A DNA stretch of 64,000 bases from an uncultured Lachnospiraceae bacterium. Lineage in GTDB: Bacteria > Bacillota > Clostridia > Lachnospirales > Lachnospiraceae. Of the stretch, positions 16,167 through 24,677 are shown piece after piece. The first letter of the stretch is position 1; every line of letters starts with the position of its first letter. The stretch covers positions 62,001 to 126,000 of the forward strand of contig CAJTQI010000006.1 of assembly GCA_910578645.1 (NCBI GenBank), read 5' to 3'. The notes under the pieces were generated by a model. The model was given only the letters and a program-made list of their open reading frames with translations. It did no database searches and was not told where the DNA came from. Made by a program: the position numbers and the translations under genes.

Positions 16167-17721
16167 GGCTTCCTCCCTCCTGTTCTGTCTGTTTGATGCA
16201 ACCCGCCTCTGCCGCTTGTTCTGCCTGCCCCACATCCGTCGCTTTCTGCCCGGCACATTTGTCTTCATCCTGTCCCGAACGGAATGCACCTCTTGCCTTC
16301 TCATAGGCGTAGGCCGCCCGAATCAGTTTCTTTTCTTCAAAACAATCCCCAATGAGCTGCAGGCCGATGGGAAGCCCGTTACGGTCTGTACCGCAAGGCA
16401 GGCTGAGAGCCGGTAAGCCCGCCAGGTTCACGGCAATCGTATAGATATCCCCCAGATACATCTTGATAGGCTCTGCCAGGCTTGCGCCCAATTCCGGCGC
16501 CGTGGTGGGGGCGACAGGACCTAAAATCACGTCATATTTCCCGAAAGCCTCATCGAAGGCTCTCTTTATCAGGGCTTTTACCTGCAGCGCTTTTAAGTAA
16601 TACGCATCGTAATAGCCGGAGCTTAACACAAAAGAACCCAACATGATACGCCTTTTTACTTCCTCCCCGAACCCTTCGGAACGGGATTTCTTGTACATAT
16701 TGTGGAGCCCTGCATAATCTGCCGTCCGGTAACCATATTTTATGCCGTCAAATCGCTCCAGATTGGAACTGGCCTCCGCCGCCGCAATCGTATAATAAGT
16801 AGGAACAGCATATTCCACAAGGCTCAAATTAAACCGCTCCACCAACGCTCCTTTTCCCTCCAACACTTCTGCCGCCCTGAGCACTGCCGCCTTTACGTCT
16901 TCATCAAGTCCTTCCCCAAAATAGTCGTTGGGAATCCCGATACGCATCCCTTGCACATCGTCCTGCAACGCGGAAGTAAAATCTGTGTCCTCACGTTCCA
17001 CTGATGTGGAGTCCTTCTCGTCATGGGCAGAAATCGCCTCCAATACCATGGCACAGTCTGTCACATCTTTTGTCAGTGGCCCGATTTGGTCTAAAGAAGA
17101 GCCGTAAGCAATCAGCCCATACCGGGATACCGTACCGTAGGTAGGTTTCATGCCCACCACACCGCAGTAGGATGCAGGTTGTCTGATAGAACCGCCTGTA
17201 TCAGTGCCAAGCGCATAAAAACATTCCCGGGCTGCCACCGCAGCCGCCGAACCGCCGGAGGAGCCCCCCGGCACATGTTTCGTATTCCATGGATTCTTCG
17301 TCACACCATAAGCGGACGTCTCTGTCGTGGAGCCCATGGCAAATTCATCCATATTTGTTTTCCCCAATACAATGGCGCCGGCTCTTTTTAGACGTAAAAC
17401 GGCCTCCGCCGTGTACGTGGGCACGAAATTGCCCAATATTTTAGAAGCGCATGTGGTAAGCAGCCCTTTTGTACAGAGATTATCCTTGACAGCCAAGGGT
17501 ACGCCTGCCAACGGGCCAGTCAGCTCACCCGCCTCAATCTTCGCCTGTACCTCCTTGGCCTGCGCCATGGCTCCGTCCCTGTCTACCGTCACATAGCAGT
17601 GATACATGCCGTCCTGTTCCTCGATGCGCGCAAGCATAGCCTGTGTCGCTTCCACTGCCGTCGTCCTGCCCTCTTTGATTGCGCAAGACAATTTTGCCGC
17701 TGTCATATCTGTCATACTCAT
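16159..17721 (-). CDS. gatA: Asp-tRNA(Asn)/Glu-tRNA(Gln) amidotransferase subunit A with extended C-terminal tail
   Basis: Amidase subunit: releases ammonia from glutamine for the GatB active site. The Ser-Ser-Lys triad is visible in AVKDNLCTKG (Lys), PGGSSGGSAAAVAAR (cis-Ser) and GTDTGGSIRQPASYCG (nucleophile Ser). The 520 residues exceed the usual 485-490. After the normal end (AAYAYEKARGAF) comes a polar tail of about 38 residues rich in Gln, Glu, Ala and Gly with two cysteines, running to the gatB overlap. An ATG two codons after 17721 could also start it. Confidence 0.95.
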   Translation of the reverse strand: MSMTDMTAAKLSCAIKEGRTTAVEATQAMLARIEEQDGMYHCYVTVDRDGAMAQAKEVQAKIEAGELTGPLAGVPLAVKDNLCTKGLLTTCASKILGNFVPTYTAEAVLRLKRAGAIVLGKTNMDEFAMGSTTETSAYGVTKNPWNTKHVPGGSSGGSAAAVAARECFYALGTDTGGSIRQPASYCGVVGMKPTYGTVSRYGLIAYGSSLDQIGPLTKDVTDCAMVLEAISAHDEKDSTSVEREDTDFTSALQDDVQGMRIGIPNDYFGEGLDEDVKAAVLRAAEVLEGKGALVERFNLSLVEYAVPTYYTIAAAEASSNLERFDGIKYGYRTADYAGLHNMYKKSRSEGFGEEVKRRIMLGSFVLSSGYYDAYYLKALQVKALIKRAFDEAFGKYDVILGPVAPTTAPELGASLAEPIKMYLGDIYTIAVNLAGLPALSLPCGTDRNGLPIGLQLIGDCFEEKKLIRAAYAYEKARGAFRSGQDEDKCAGQKATDVGQAEQAAEAGCIKQTEQEGGSHE

Positions 17722-17811
17722 ATGAGGTTTTCCTCCTTCCCGATGTTCCTATTGCTTTGTATTGCAATTCTCTTCCATCCCCGTCATGGTTGCGCCCTGC
17801 GAAATTCCATA

Positions 17812-18105
17812 CTAATCAAAGGTCTTTGGCGCCATAAACATGCCGTCTTTGTGCTGCGGTGCATTGGATAACAGTTCTTCTCTCGTATCCCCGTTTATCA
17901 CCATGTCTTCCCGAAATACATTCTGTACCGGAAATACATGTGACATCGGTTCCACGCCGGTGGTATCCAGTTCACCCAGTTTATCAATATAATCAAGCAT
18001 TCTGCCCATATCCGACTTAGCCCGCTCCTTCTCTTCATCGGACAGTTCAAGTTTCGCCAGAATACCCACATATTCAATTGTCTCGTCACTGATGATATTT
18101 GCCAT
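17812..18105 (-). CDS. gatC: Asp-tRNA(Asn)/Glu-tRNA(Gln) amidotransferase subunit C
   Basis: Small 97-residue subunit that stabilises the GatA-GatB interface. It shows the conserved YVGILAKLELSDEEKE start, DYIDKLGELDTTGVEPMSHV in the centre, and the terminal NAPQHKDGMFMAPKTFD, a typical wrap-around tail. It lies between aspS and gatA on the same strand. Confidence 0.95.
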   Translation of the reverse strand: MANIISDETIEYVGILAKLELSDEEKERAKSDMGRMLDYIDKLGELDTTGVEPMSHVFPVQNVFREDMVINGDTREELLSNAPQHKDGMFMAPKTFD

Positions 18106-18146
18106 CGTCCCAGTCCTTTCTGAAATTTATTTTCATACATCTAACT

Positions 18147-19898
18147 TTACTGCCTGATTTTAATATGCACTTCCCGAAGCTGCTGTTCCGTCACGCTGCC
18201 CGGCGCACCGCACATCAAATCCTGGGCGGAACCACTCATAGGAAAGGCGATAACTTCCCTGATATTCTCTTCATTCCGAAGAAGCATAATCATGCGGTCT
18301 ACGCCTGGCGCCATGCCCGCATGTGGCGGCGCGCCAAACTGGAATGCATGGTAGAGCGCACCGAATTTATTTTTTAACGTCTCCTCGTCATAGCCCGCAA
18401 TCTCGAAGGCTTTGACCATAATCTCCAGGTCGTGGTTGCGGACCGCACCGGAAGATAGCTCTACACCATTGCATACGATATCATACTGGTAAGCCAATAC
18501 CTCAAGCGGTTCCATCGTTTCCAGTGCTTCCAGTCCCCCCTGGGGCATGGAAAAAGGGTTATGGGTAAACCCAATCTGCTTCGTATCCGGGTCAAGTTCA
18601 AACATGGGAAAATCATTGACATAGCAGAAACGGTACGCGTTTTTTTCTATGAAATCCAATTTCTCTCCCAGTTCGGTGCGAATCCGCCCCGCATAGTACG
18701 CTGCCCGCTCCTCCTTATCTGCAATAAAGAAAATGGTGTCTTTCTCAGCAAGCCCGGCGAGTTTTGCCAATTCGGCCTTCTTTTCCTCCGGGATAAACTT
18801 GTCGATGGGCCCCTTGTAACTCATATCCTGTGCCACTTCCAGATAACCGAGCCCACCCATTCCCATATCTGTTGCGAATTTTAAAAGTTTCTCGTGGAAC
18901 CCTTTGGACATCTCTGCATGCACTTTAATGGCACGAACTGTCCTATTATGGAAGGGTTTAAAAGTACATTCCTGAAAAAATTCCGTCAAGTCAATAATGC
19001 GCAACGGGTTTCTGAGGTCCGGTTTATCCGTTCCAAACTCCAACATTGCCTGTCGGTAACTAATTACCGGGTAGGGGGCCGCCGTCACCGCATATCCTTC
19101 CGGCGCAAATTTCTCAAACGTTGCAGAAAGCACTTCCTCCCCTATGCGGAACACGTCCTCCTGGGTGGCAAAGCTCATCTCGAAATCCAACTGATAAAAC
19201 TCTCCCGGCGAGCGGTCTGCCCTGGCATCCTCATCCCTGAAGCATGGCGCAATCTGGAAATATTTATCGAAACCGGAAACCATCAAAAGCTGTTTATACT
19301 GCTGGGGCGCCTGGGGCAGCGCGTAAAATTTTCCTTTATATTTTCTCGAAGGCACAATATAATCCCTGGCGCCCTCCGGCGAGGAAGCACACAGAATCGG
19401 CGTCTGAATCTCCAAAAATCCCATCTGTGTCATTTTCTCCCTCAGATAAGCAATCACCTTGGAGCGGAAAATAATGTTGTCTTTGACTTTCTGGTTGCGC
19501 AGGTCAAGGTAACGGTATTTCAGCCGTACATCCTCCCTCGTCTCCTTAGATGTCATAATCTCAAAAGGCAGTTGTCTATAGACTCTGCCAAGCGCCTCCA
19601 CTTTGTGCGCTTCCAGCTCTATGGTGCCTGTGGGGATTCTGGGATTGTAAGTCTCCTCGTCTCTGTGCTCCACCAGACCTTCCACGGATATACTCATCTC
19701 CTTAGACAATCCGTCAAGCAATGTTGTATCCCGCATAACGACCTGTAGTACACCGTACATATCACGCAAATCCACGAAAGACACACCGCCATGGTCCCTG
19801 ATATTTTCTATCCAGCCCGCCACACGGATTTCCCGGCCGATATCGGACTCACTGATTTGTTGTAAAGTTACGTCTCTGTAAATGTTTTTGATTGTCAT
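18147..19898 (-). CDS. aspS: Aspartyl-tRNA synthetase (probably non-discriminating)
   Basis: Charges tRNA(Asp), and by inference tRNA(Asn), with aspartate. The 583-residue bacterial-type protein has the N-terminal OB fold (GREIRVAGWIENIRDHGGVSFVDLRD), class II motif 2 (FRDEDARADRSPGEFYQLDFEMSF), the bacterial GAD insertion and motif 3 (GAPPHAGMAPGVDRMIMLL). The non-discriminating role is inferred from linkage to gatCAB and from the AAC specifier of the upstream T box, not from anticodon-loop contacts. It is the first gene of aspS-gatC-gatA-gatB. Confidence 0.96.
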   Translation of the reverse strand: MTIKNIYRDVTLQQISESDIGREIRVAGWIENIRDHGGVSFVDLRDMYGVLQVVMRDTTLLDGLSKEMSISVEGLVEHRDEETYNPRIPTGTIELEAHKVEALGRVYRQLPFEIMTSKETREDVRLKYRYLDLRNQKVKDNIIFRSKVIAYLREKMTQMGFLEIQTPILCASSPEGARDYIVPSRKYKGKFYALPQAPQQYKQLLMVSGFDKYFQIAPCFRDEDARADRSPGEFYQLDFEMSFATQEDVFRIGEEVLSATFEKFAPEGYAVTAAPYPVISYRQAMLEFGTDKPDLRNPLRIIDLTEFFQECTFKPFHNRTVRAIKVHAEMSKGFHEKLLKFATDMGMGGLGYLEVAQDMSYKGPIDKFIPEEKKAELAKLAGLAEKDTIFFIADKEERAAYYAGRIRTELGEKLDFIEKNAYRFCYVNDFPMFELDPDTKQIGFTHNPFSMPQGGLEALETMEPLEVLAYQYDIVCNGVELSSGAVRNHDLEIMVKAFEIAGYDEETLKNKFGALYHAFQFGAPPHAGMAPGVDRMIMLLRNEENIREVIAFPMSGSAQDLMCGAPGSVTEQQLREVHIKIRQ

Positions 19899-20004
19899 CG
19901 CTTCTTCTCCCTCCGTTTGTCATTCATGTTCCGGAGCTATTTTTTGTACAAACCGGACAAGAAAGATTAACTTCTGCCCGGCTGGCAATCTTCCTCTGGG
20001 CGCA

Positions 20005-20330
20005 CAAAAAAAATCCCGGAACACATCTCTGCATTCCGGGACGGATAATCTTCAATATCCGCGGTACCACCCGCATTGGCAAGCCGCCACCTCAAACAAG
20101 GTGTTTTTCCGCCTTACCCTCTCTTAACACTTAACGCGTGTAACGTATTGCCCTATCATATATCTAGATATCCGTGAAATCTATACACAAGCCATAAGAT
20201 ACCATATATGGTTCAGACAATCTGCTCCGGAGTGTTCCCATTCCCTGCCTTTCACAAACGGCGCTCTCAGTCGGTGACGCCGTATTCCTGTCGCTTCCCG
20301 CAAGGCGAGTCTCCCTCATTGCATTTGGAA
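20005..20330 (-). promoter_or_regulatory. T-box riboswitch controlling aspS-gatCAB, specifier AAC (Asn)
   Basis: The leader contains the invariant T-box sequence GGGTGGTACCGCGG (20059-20072). An intrinsic terminator follows: CCCGGAA ... TTCCGGG (20015-20040) with a run of eight U (20005-20013). Stem I can be folded by hand. The lower helix is GGAG (20311-20314) with CTCC (20229-20232). The upper helix is CCTTGC (20300-20305) with GCAGGG (20243-20248). The specifier loop between them reads AATGGGAACA, with AAC at 20234-20236 followed by the usual unpaired A. That matches an Asn codon, not the Asp codon GAC expected for an ordinary aspS leader. Uncharged tRNA(Asn) should favour readthrough. Confidence 0.93.
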
Positions 20331-20350
20331 TATATATTTAACATATACCA

Positions 20351-20402
20351 TAAAAAAAAACAAAAAACAACCTTTGTACTAAAAAAAGTACAAAGGTTGT
20401 TT
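20351..20402 (-). terminator. Intrinsic terminator of the DUF5684-like gene
   Basis: The inverted repeat AACAACCTTTGTAC ... GTACAAAGGTTGTT (about 20367-20401) is followed on the minus strand by a long T-tract (20351-20366). It separates the upstream gene from the T-box leader. Confidence 0.9.
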
Positions 20403-20427
20403 CCCTATTTTCAATCTAACCGCTTCA

Positions 20428-20802
20428 TTAACGATTGGCAGAACCTATAAACTGTGCATCGCCAAATCCAAGCATCGGCAGGAAAATGAAAGGCAGGAAC
20501 AAAATACCAATACCAAAACCTGCACCCTTACCAAATGCCTGCGCCAACTTAATCCACATGATTATCATCATAACCTGCCCGACACATGGAACCAGTATCA
20601 ACAGAAACAGCCAACCTGTTCCGAAAGACATCTCAAACAGACAGTACGTATTGTAGAAAGGCACAATAGCGCCCCATCCGGGTTTACCCGCCTTAACGAA
20701 AACCTTCCACAATCCTACCAGGCTTACAATCATAACCGCAAGAAAAACCACATAGTACACAATAAGTCCTGCTGCCACTGCAGCTGATGTTGCATCATTC
20801 AT
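20428..20802 (-). CDS. DUF5684-like small membrane protein
   Basis: A 124-residue protein with an N-terminal helix (AGLIVYYVVFLAVMIVSLVGLW), the conserved AGKPGWGAIVPFYNTYCLFE motif, then two hydrophobic segments (WLFLLILVPCVGQVMMIIMW; IGILFLPFIFLPMLGFG). The GKPGW-PxYN signature marks the DUF5684/signal-peptidase-I-associated family; its function is unknown. A strong AGGAGG lies upstream of ATG 20802 and a clear terminator follows, so it is monocistronic. Confidence 0.85.
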   Translation of the reverse strand: MNDATSAAVAAGLIVYYVVFLAVMIVSLVGLWKVFVKAGKPGWGAIVPFYNTYCLFEMSFGTGWLFLLILVPCVGQVMMIIMWIKLAQAFGKGAGFGIGILFLPFIFLPMLGFGDAQFIGSANR

Positions 20803-20913
20803 TTTATTCTTCCTCCTCCTACATAAGAAAATAAATTATAATAAGTATATGCCGATAAGCTTACCCGGCATTTTATTAATCATAGCAAAATACGACTTAT
20901 TTTTCAACATCTT

Positions 20914-21546
20914 TCAACAAAACAGGGAAAAACTTCCGGTATACGCATCCATTTTTTCAAAGTCATTCTTCTCCTGACTATATCTCGCCATCTCAAGATT
21001 ATCCGGCGCACACCGAATCAAATACATGTTTCCCTGGTCACGTATAATAGCCTCCCCGATATATGCAAACTGTCCGTCCGCGATTCCCTCCATAACGGCA
21101 TATAGTATAGCGCCATGGGCAACTAATAATATATTATCCATGTCTTGGTATGTATGCACGATTTTCTTAAGCACGGCACGCGCCCTCTGGCCAACTTTCT
21201 CCCGCGATTCCATCCCGGGAAAAATGTTATCCGGATACTTTTCCCGTCGCTCTTCTACAGTCAAGCCCTCGCCTTCTCCAAAACCACATTCAATCAGCAT
21301 CTCTTCCACAAGAATATCTTCCCGGGAATACCCTATCCTTTTGGCAACGATTTCTGCACTTTCCCGCGCCCTAGACAGTGGACTTGACAGAATCAGGTCC
21401 ATTCCCAAATCCAATGTGCCCAATATCTCCCCTGCATGATTCATCTGCATTCTACCCCTGTCATTGAGTGCAATATCCGTGTGCCCCTGCAGACGCCCCA
21501 CCTGGTTCCAGTCAGTTTCCCCGTGCCGAAGTAAATAAATATTCAT
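20914..21546 (-). CDS. Histidine phosphatase family protein
   Basis: A 210-residue phosphoglycerate-mutase-like phosphatase. The catalytic RHG motif is at residues 7-9 (LLRHGETDWN). It also has SPLSRARESAEI (second Arg), the acid ECGFGEGEGLTVEER and the second histidine in LLVAHGAILYAVM. Substrate unknown; the family includes cobalamin-5'-phosphate, sugar-phosphate and broad phosphatases, and no cob genes are nearby. It is a single gene on the minus strand. Confidence 0.9.
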   Translation of the reverse strand: MNIYLLRHGETDWNQVGRLQGHTDIALNDRGRMQMNHAGEILGTLDLGMDLILSSPLSRARESAEIVAKRIGYSREDILVEEMLIECGFGEGEGLTVEERREKYPDNIFPGMESREKVGQRARAVLKKIVHTYQDMDNILLVAHGAILYAVMEGIADGQFAYIGEAIIRDQGNMYLIRCAPDNLEMARYSQEKNDFEKMDAYTGSFSLFC

Positions 21547-21967
21547 ATGAATACATTCCCCTTTTCTTGTTTCGGTTGTATTGTTAGCTCCCGGTTATGT
21601 GAAATAATAGCTTCAAATTTGCAGACTGCGGAAAGGTACCCTCAGTGAACAATACCATACCAAGAAAAATTGCACAATACAACATCTTGTTGTTGTGGTT
21701 CCTTTTGTGTTCGTTCAATACCTCATATAGATATTCTTGTATAATAAACGTTATTTCGTTTATTATTTTTCTACATTACACCTTCACAAAAGTGTTTGTA
21801 TGCTTCCGTTTTCCATGATATATATATCCCATACCCGTTTTTACCCTCGGTGTACAAAAACACTCTTCGCGTTCCTTATCTGTCAAGGACAATAACAGTC
21901 CGGAGTATTTGGAGCCTGGGTAGTCCCGCCAAACCACCACTATTTTATACGAAAGGAAATCTAATCT
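21547..21967. other. Intergenic region between divergent genes with promoter and palindrome
   Basis: Holds one arm of a dispersed palindromic repeat (21637-21650), an A/T-rich promoter-like TATAAT (21740-21745), and immediately after it the perfect 8-bp palindrome arms AATAAACG ... CGTTTATT (21743-21764). The palindrome overlaps the predicted start of the plus-strand Rpn gene and could be an operator. No ORF is convincing. Confidence 0.45.
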
Positions 21968-23158
21968 ATGACACAAAACAAATCGAAACGCAAAGACACA
22001 TCAACAGCTATTCCCATGACAGCCTCATCCCTCCAGGAGGCTCACGGCACAATTCCCTATGGCATGACAAACGACTACATGTTCCGTGCCGTCCTGCAGG
22101 CCAACAACAAAGTACTCCGCGGTCTTGTCTGTTCATTGCTCCATCTTCCTGAAAGCGCAATAAAATCCGTACAGATTACAAATCCTATTATACTCGGAGA
22201 AGCCGTCCAAAGCAAAGAATTTCGTCTGGATATTAATATCGTGTTAAATGACCACACTTTAATTAATCTTGAGATGCAAGTGGCAAACAAACTCAACTGG
22301 CAGAAACGCTCTGTTATTTATCTGTGCCGTTCCTTTGACAGCCTAAGTCATGGACAAGACTATATGGATGCTAAATCCGCCATACATATCGGATTCCTGG
22401 ATTATACACTGTTCGATGACTGCCCGGAATTTTACGCTGCTTACAAACTCATGAACATAAGAAACCATCATATATATAGTGACAGTATCGCTCTCAATGT
22501 GGTAGACTTATCTCGTATAGATTTGGCCACAGAAGAGGATAAACAATATAATATCCACCATTGGGCAGCACTCTTCAAAGCCACCACATGGGAGGAAATC
22601 AGAATGTTGGCATCCAAAGATGAATACCTGGACGAAGCTTCTAATACTATTTTCCAGATGAGCTCTGACGAGCAAATCCGTAAACAGTGCCGTGACCGCG
22701 AAGAATACTATCAGGATATGCGCAATTATGAACGGGTACTCTCAGAACGTGACCTCACTATTGCCACTTATGAAAAAAGAATCGAAGACTGCGATTCTAT
22801 TATCTCCGGCTATGAGAAAGAACTTGTAAACCGCGATTCTGCTATCTCTAACTATGAGAAAGAGCTTGAAAACCGCGATTCTGCTATCTCTAACTATGAG
22901 AAAGAGCTTGAAAACCGTGATTCCGCTATCTCTAACTATGAGAAAGAGCTTGAAAACCGCGATTCCGCTATCTCTAACTATGAGAAAGAGCTTGAAAACC
23001 GCGATTCCGCTATCTCTAGTTATGAAAAGGAACTTCAAAACCGCGATTCCGCTATCTCCAACTATGAGAAAGAGCTTGAAAATCGCGATTCTGCTATCTC
23101 TAGTTATGAGAAAGAGCTTGAAAAGCTTCGTGAAGAGATTGAAAGTTTAAAAAGATAA
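21968..23158 (+). CDS. Rpn-family PD-(D/E)XK nuclease with tandem coiled-coil repeat tail
   Basis: A 396-residue Rpn/PDDEXK_2 family protein (recombination-promoting nuclease, often labelled putative transposase). Residues about 30-250 carry the nuclease: GMTNDYMFRAVLQ, the metal-site Asp in EFRLDINIVL, and the E-x-Q form in LINLEMQVAN, then LDYTLF and the YNIHHWAALF region. From residue about 267 the protein is a run of 14-residue units, consensus NYEKELENRDSAIS, ending in KLREEIESLKR, and predicted to be a long coiled coil. AAAGGA lies 10 bases before ATG 21968. A repeat-derived hairpin terminator follows. Target and biological role are unknown. Confidence 0.88.
   Translation: MTQNKSKRKDTSTAIPMTASSLQEAHGTIPYGMTNDYMFRAVLQANNKVLRGLVCSLLHLPESAIKSVQITNPIILGEAVQSKEFRLDINIVLNDHTLINLEMQVANKLNWQKRSVIYLCRSFDSLSHGQDYMDAKSAIHIGFLDYTLFDDCPEFYAAYKLMNIRNHHIYSDSIALNVVDLSRIDLATEEDKQYNIHHWAALFKATTWEEIRMLASKDEYLDEASNTIFQMSSDEQIRKQCRDREEYYQDMRNYERVLSERDLTIATYEKRIEDCDSIISGYEKELVNRDSAISNYEKELENRDSAISNYEKELENRDSAISNYEKELENRDSAISNYEKELENRDSAISSYEKELQNRDSAISNYEKELENRDSAISSYEKELEKLREEIESLKR
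22766..23143 (+). repeat. 42-bp in-frame tandem repeat inside the Rpn gene
   Basis: Nine consecutive 42-bp units: a degenerate one (22766-22807), seven near-identical ones (22808-23101) and a final partial match (23102-23143). Each encodes 14 residues, two heptads. The units differ by a few synonymous changes (GATTCT/GATTCC, AACTAT/AGTTAT), so the array expanded recently and is likely to vary in copy number. The repeats are coding, with no spacers. Confidence 0.97.
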
Positions 23159-23186
23159 GATGATATGTTTCACTCATTTTTTATGG

Positions 23187-23256
23187 TATAGGAAATCCCT
23201 CCGCTTATCCGAGTTTGCTCGAGGCAAATCTCGCAAACAAGCGAAGCTCTTTTTTT
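23187..23256 (+). terminator. Dispersed-repeat hairpin acting as terminator of the Rpn gene
   Basis: A hairpin CGCTT-atcc-GAG-TTTGC ... GCAAA-t-CTC-...-AAGCG (23202-23243) is followed by CTTTTTTT (23249-23256), 30-100 bases after the Rpn stop. The outer sequence TATAGGAAATCCCTCCGC recurs in diverged form on the minus strand at 62363-62423. Confidence 0.65.
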
Positions 23257-23261
23257 ATCGG

Positions 23262-23286
23262 CGGGACTGCTTTTATGACAGTCCCG
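23262..23286 (+). terminator. Second hairpin between Rpn gene and dapL
   Basis: CGGGACTG ... CAGTCCCG (perfect 8 bp, 9-base loop) is followed on the plus strand by a T-rich stretch (TTTAGTTTTTATT). It could back up the first terminator or serve the convergent dapL. Confidence 0.5.
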
Positions 23287-23325
23287 TCACTTTAGTTTTT
23301 ATTCTTGCCGAATTGCCCGTATGCG

Positions 23326-24546
23326 CTAAACAGACAGTTTCTTTATCCTGTCAACTGCCTCCACTGTATTCTCATAGCTTCCGAACGCAGTCAGGCGGAA
23401 ATATGTCTCACCGCTTGGCCCGAATCCCGAACCCGGTGTTCCAACCACGTTGGCATTCTCCAACAAATAATCAAAGAACTCCCAACTCGTCATCTTGTCA
23501 GGTGCTTTCAGCCAAATATACGGTGCATTTACGCCGCCGGAAACACTAAACCCGGCAGACTTAAGCCCGTCTAAAATATAAGCCGCATTTTTCATATAAT
23601 AAGCGACCAGTGCTTTGGTTTCTCTCTTGCCTGCCTCACTGTATACCGCTTCGCCCGCTCTCTGGATGATGTACGGCGCACCGTTATACTTGGTGCCATG
23701 GCGCCTTGCCCACAAGCTATGCAAAGATACGTCTCCCACTTTCAGTTCTTTCGGAATAACGGTAAATCCAAGACGCACTCCTGTAAATCCTGCATTCTTA
23801 GAAAAAGAGCGTAACTCAATCGCACAAGTCCTTGCACCATCACACTCATATATCGTATGGGGTACATCCGCCTCGGAAATATATGCTTCATAGGCCGCAT
23901 CATAAATGATAACAGAACCATTTTTATTGGCATAATCCACCCATTCCTGTAGCTGTGCCTTGTTGATGGTGGAGCCTGTAGGATTATTGGGAAAACACAG
24001 ATAGATTAAGTCCGGCACTTCCTTCGGAAGCTGCGGCGCAAAACCATTCTCGGCTGTACACGGCATATAAATGACATCACTCCAATTTCCTGTCGTGGCA
24101 TCATAAGTCCCCGTCCTCCCCGCCATAACATTGGTGTCCACATAGACGGGATACACCGGGTCGCAAACGGCAATTTTATTGTCTAACGCAAAAATCTCCT
24201 GGATATTGCCCGAATCACACTTCGCACCATCGGACACAAAAATCTCATCCGCCTCAATCTGGCATCCCCGTGCTTTATAGTCATTATCCGCAATCGCATT
24301 TCTTAAAAATTCATACCCTAAATCCGGCGCATAGCCGCGGAATGTAGCAGCATCCCCCATCTCATCCACCGCACCGTGCAAGGCACTGATAACCGCCGGT
24401 GAAAGCGGCTGTGTCACGTCTCCAATCCCAAGCCTGATAATCTTCTTGTCCGGGTTCGCCGCCGCATAGGCAGTCACTTTCTTCCCAATTGTTGAAAAAA
24501 GATAACTTCCGGGTAATTTTAAATAATTGTCATTTACTTTAACCAT
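23326..24546 (-). CDS. dapL: LL-diaminopimelate aminotransferase
   Basis: PLP enzyme converting tetrahydrodipicolinate directly to LL-diaminopimelate, bypassing the succinylated or acetylated intermediates of lysine and peptidoglycan synthesis. The 406 residues show the DapL start NDNYLKLPGSYLFSTIGKK, IRLGIGDVTQPL, the YLCFPNNPTG motif, the PLP-lysine motif SFSKNAGFTGVRLGF, and NAPYIWLKAP near the C-terminus. It lies downstream of dapF on the same strand, with a 131-base gap. Confidence 0.95.
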   Translation of the reverse strand: MVKVNDNYLKLPGSYLFSTIGKKVTAYAAANPDKKIIRLGIGDVTQPLSPAVISALHGAVDEMGDAATFRGYAPDLGYEFLRNAIADNDYKARGCQIEADEIFVSDGAKCDSGNIQEIFALDNKIAVCDPVYPVYVDTNVMAGRTGTYDATTGNWSDVIYMPCTAENGFAPQLPKEVPDLIYLCFPNNPTGSTINKAQLQEWVDYANKNGSVIIYDAAYEAYISEADVPHTIYECDGARTCAIELRSFSKNAGFTGVRLGFTVIPKELKVGDVSLHSLWARRHGTKYNGAPYIIQRAGEAVYSEAGKRETKALVAYYMKNAAYILDGLKSAGFSVSGGVNAPYIWLKAPDKMTSWEFFDYLLENANVVGTPGSGFGPSGETYFRLTAFGSYENTVEAVDRIKKLSV

Positions 24547-24677
24547 ACTTTCCTCCCTGTATATTTAATGTACTATCGGAACCTCTCTCAAATCTGCTTT
24601 TGGATACTTCCCCACCATGCATATCTCGCAAAATCAAACGTAAAAATACTACAGGAATATATTTTACCCATAATATT

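Noticed and set aside
21776..21976. 66-codon minus-strand frame
   Set aside because: It lies in the promoter region of the Rpn gene, has no ribosome-binding site and no recognisable sequence.
22766..23143. Possible CRISPR array
   Set aside because: The 42-bp units are directly contiguous without spacers and are in frame with a nuclease gene; this is a coding tandem repeat.
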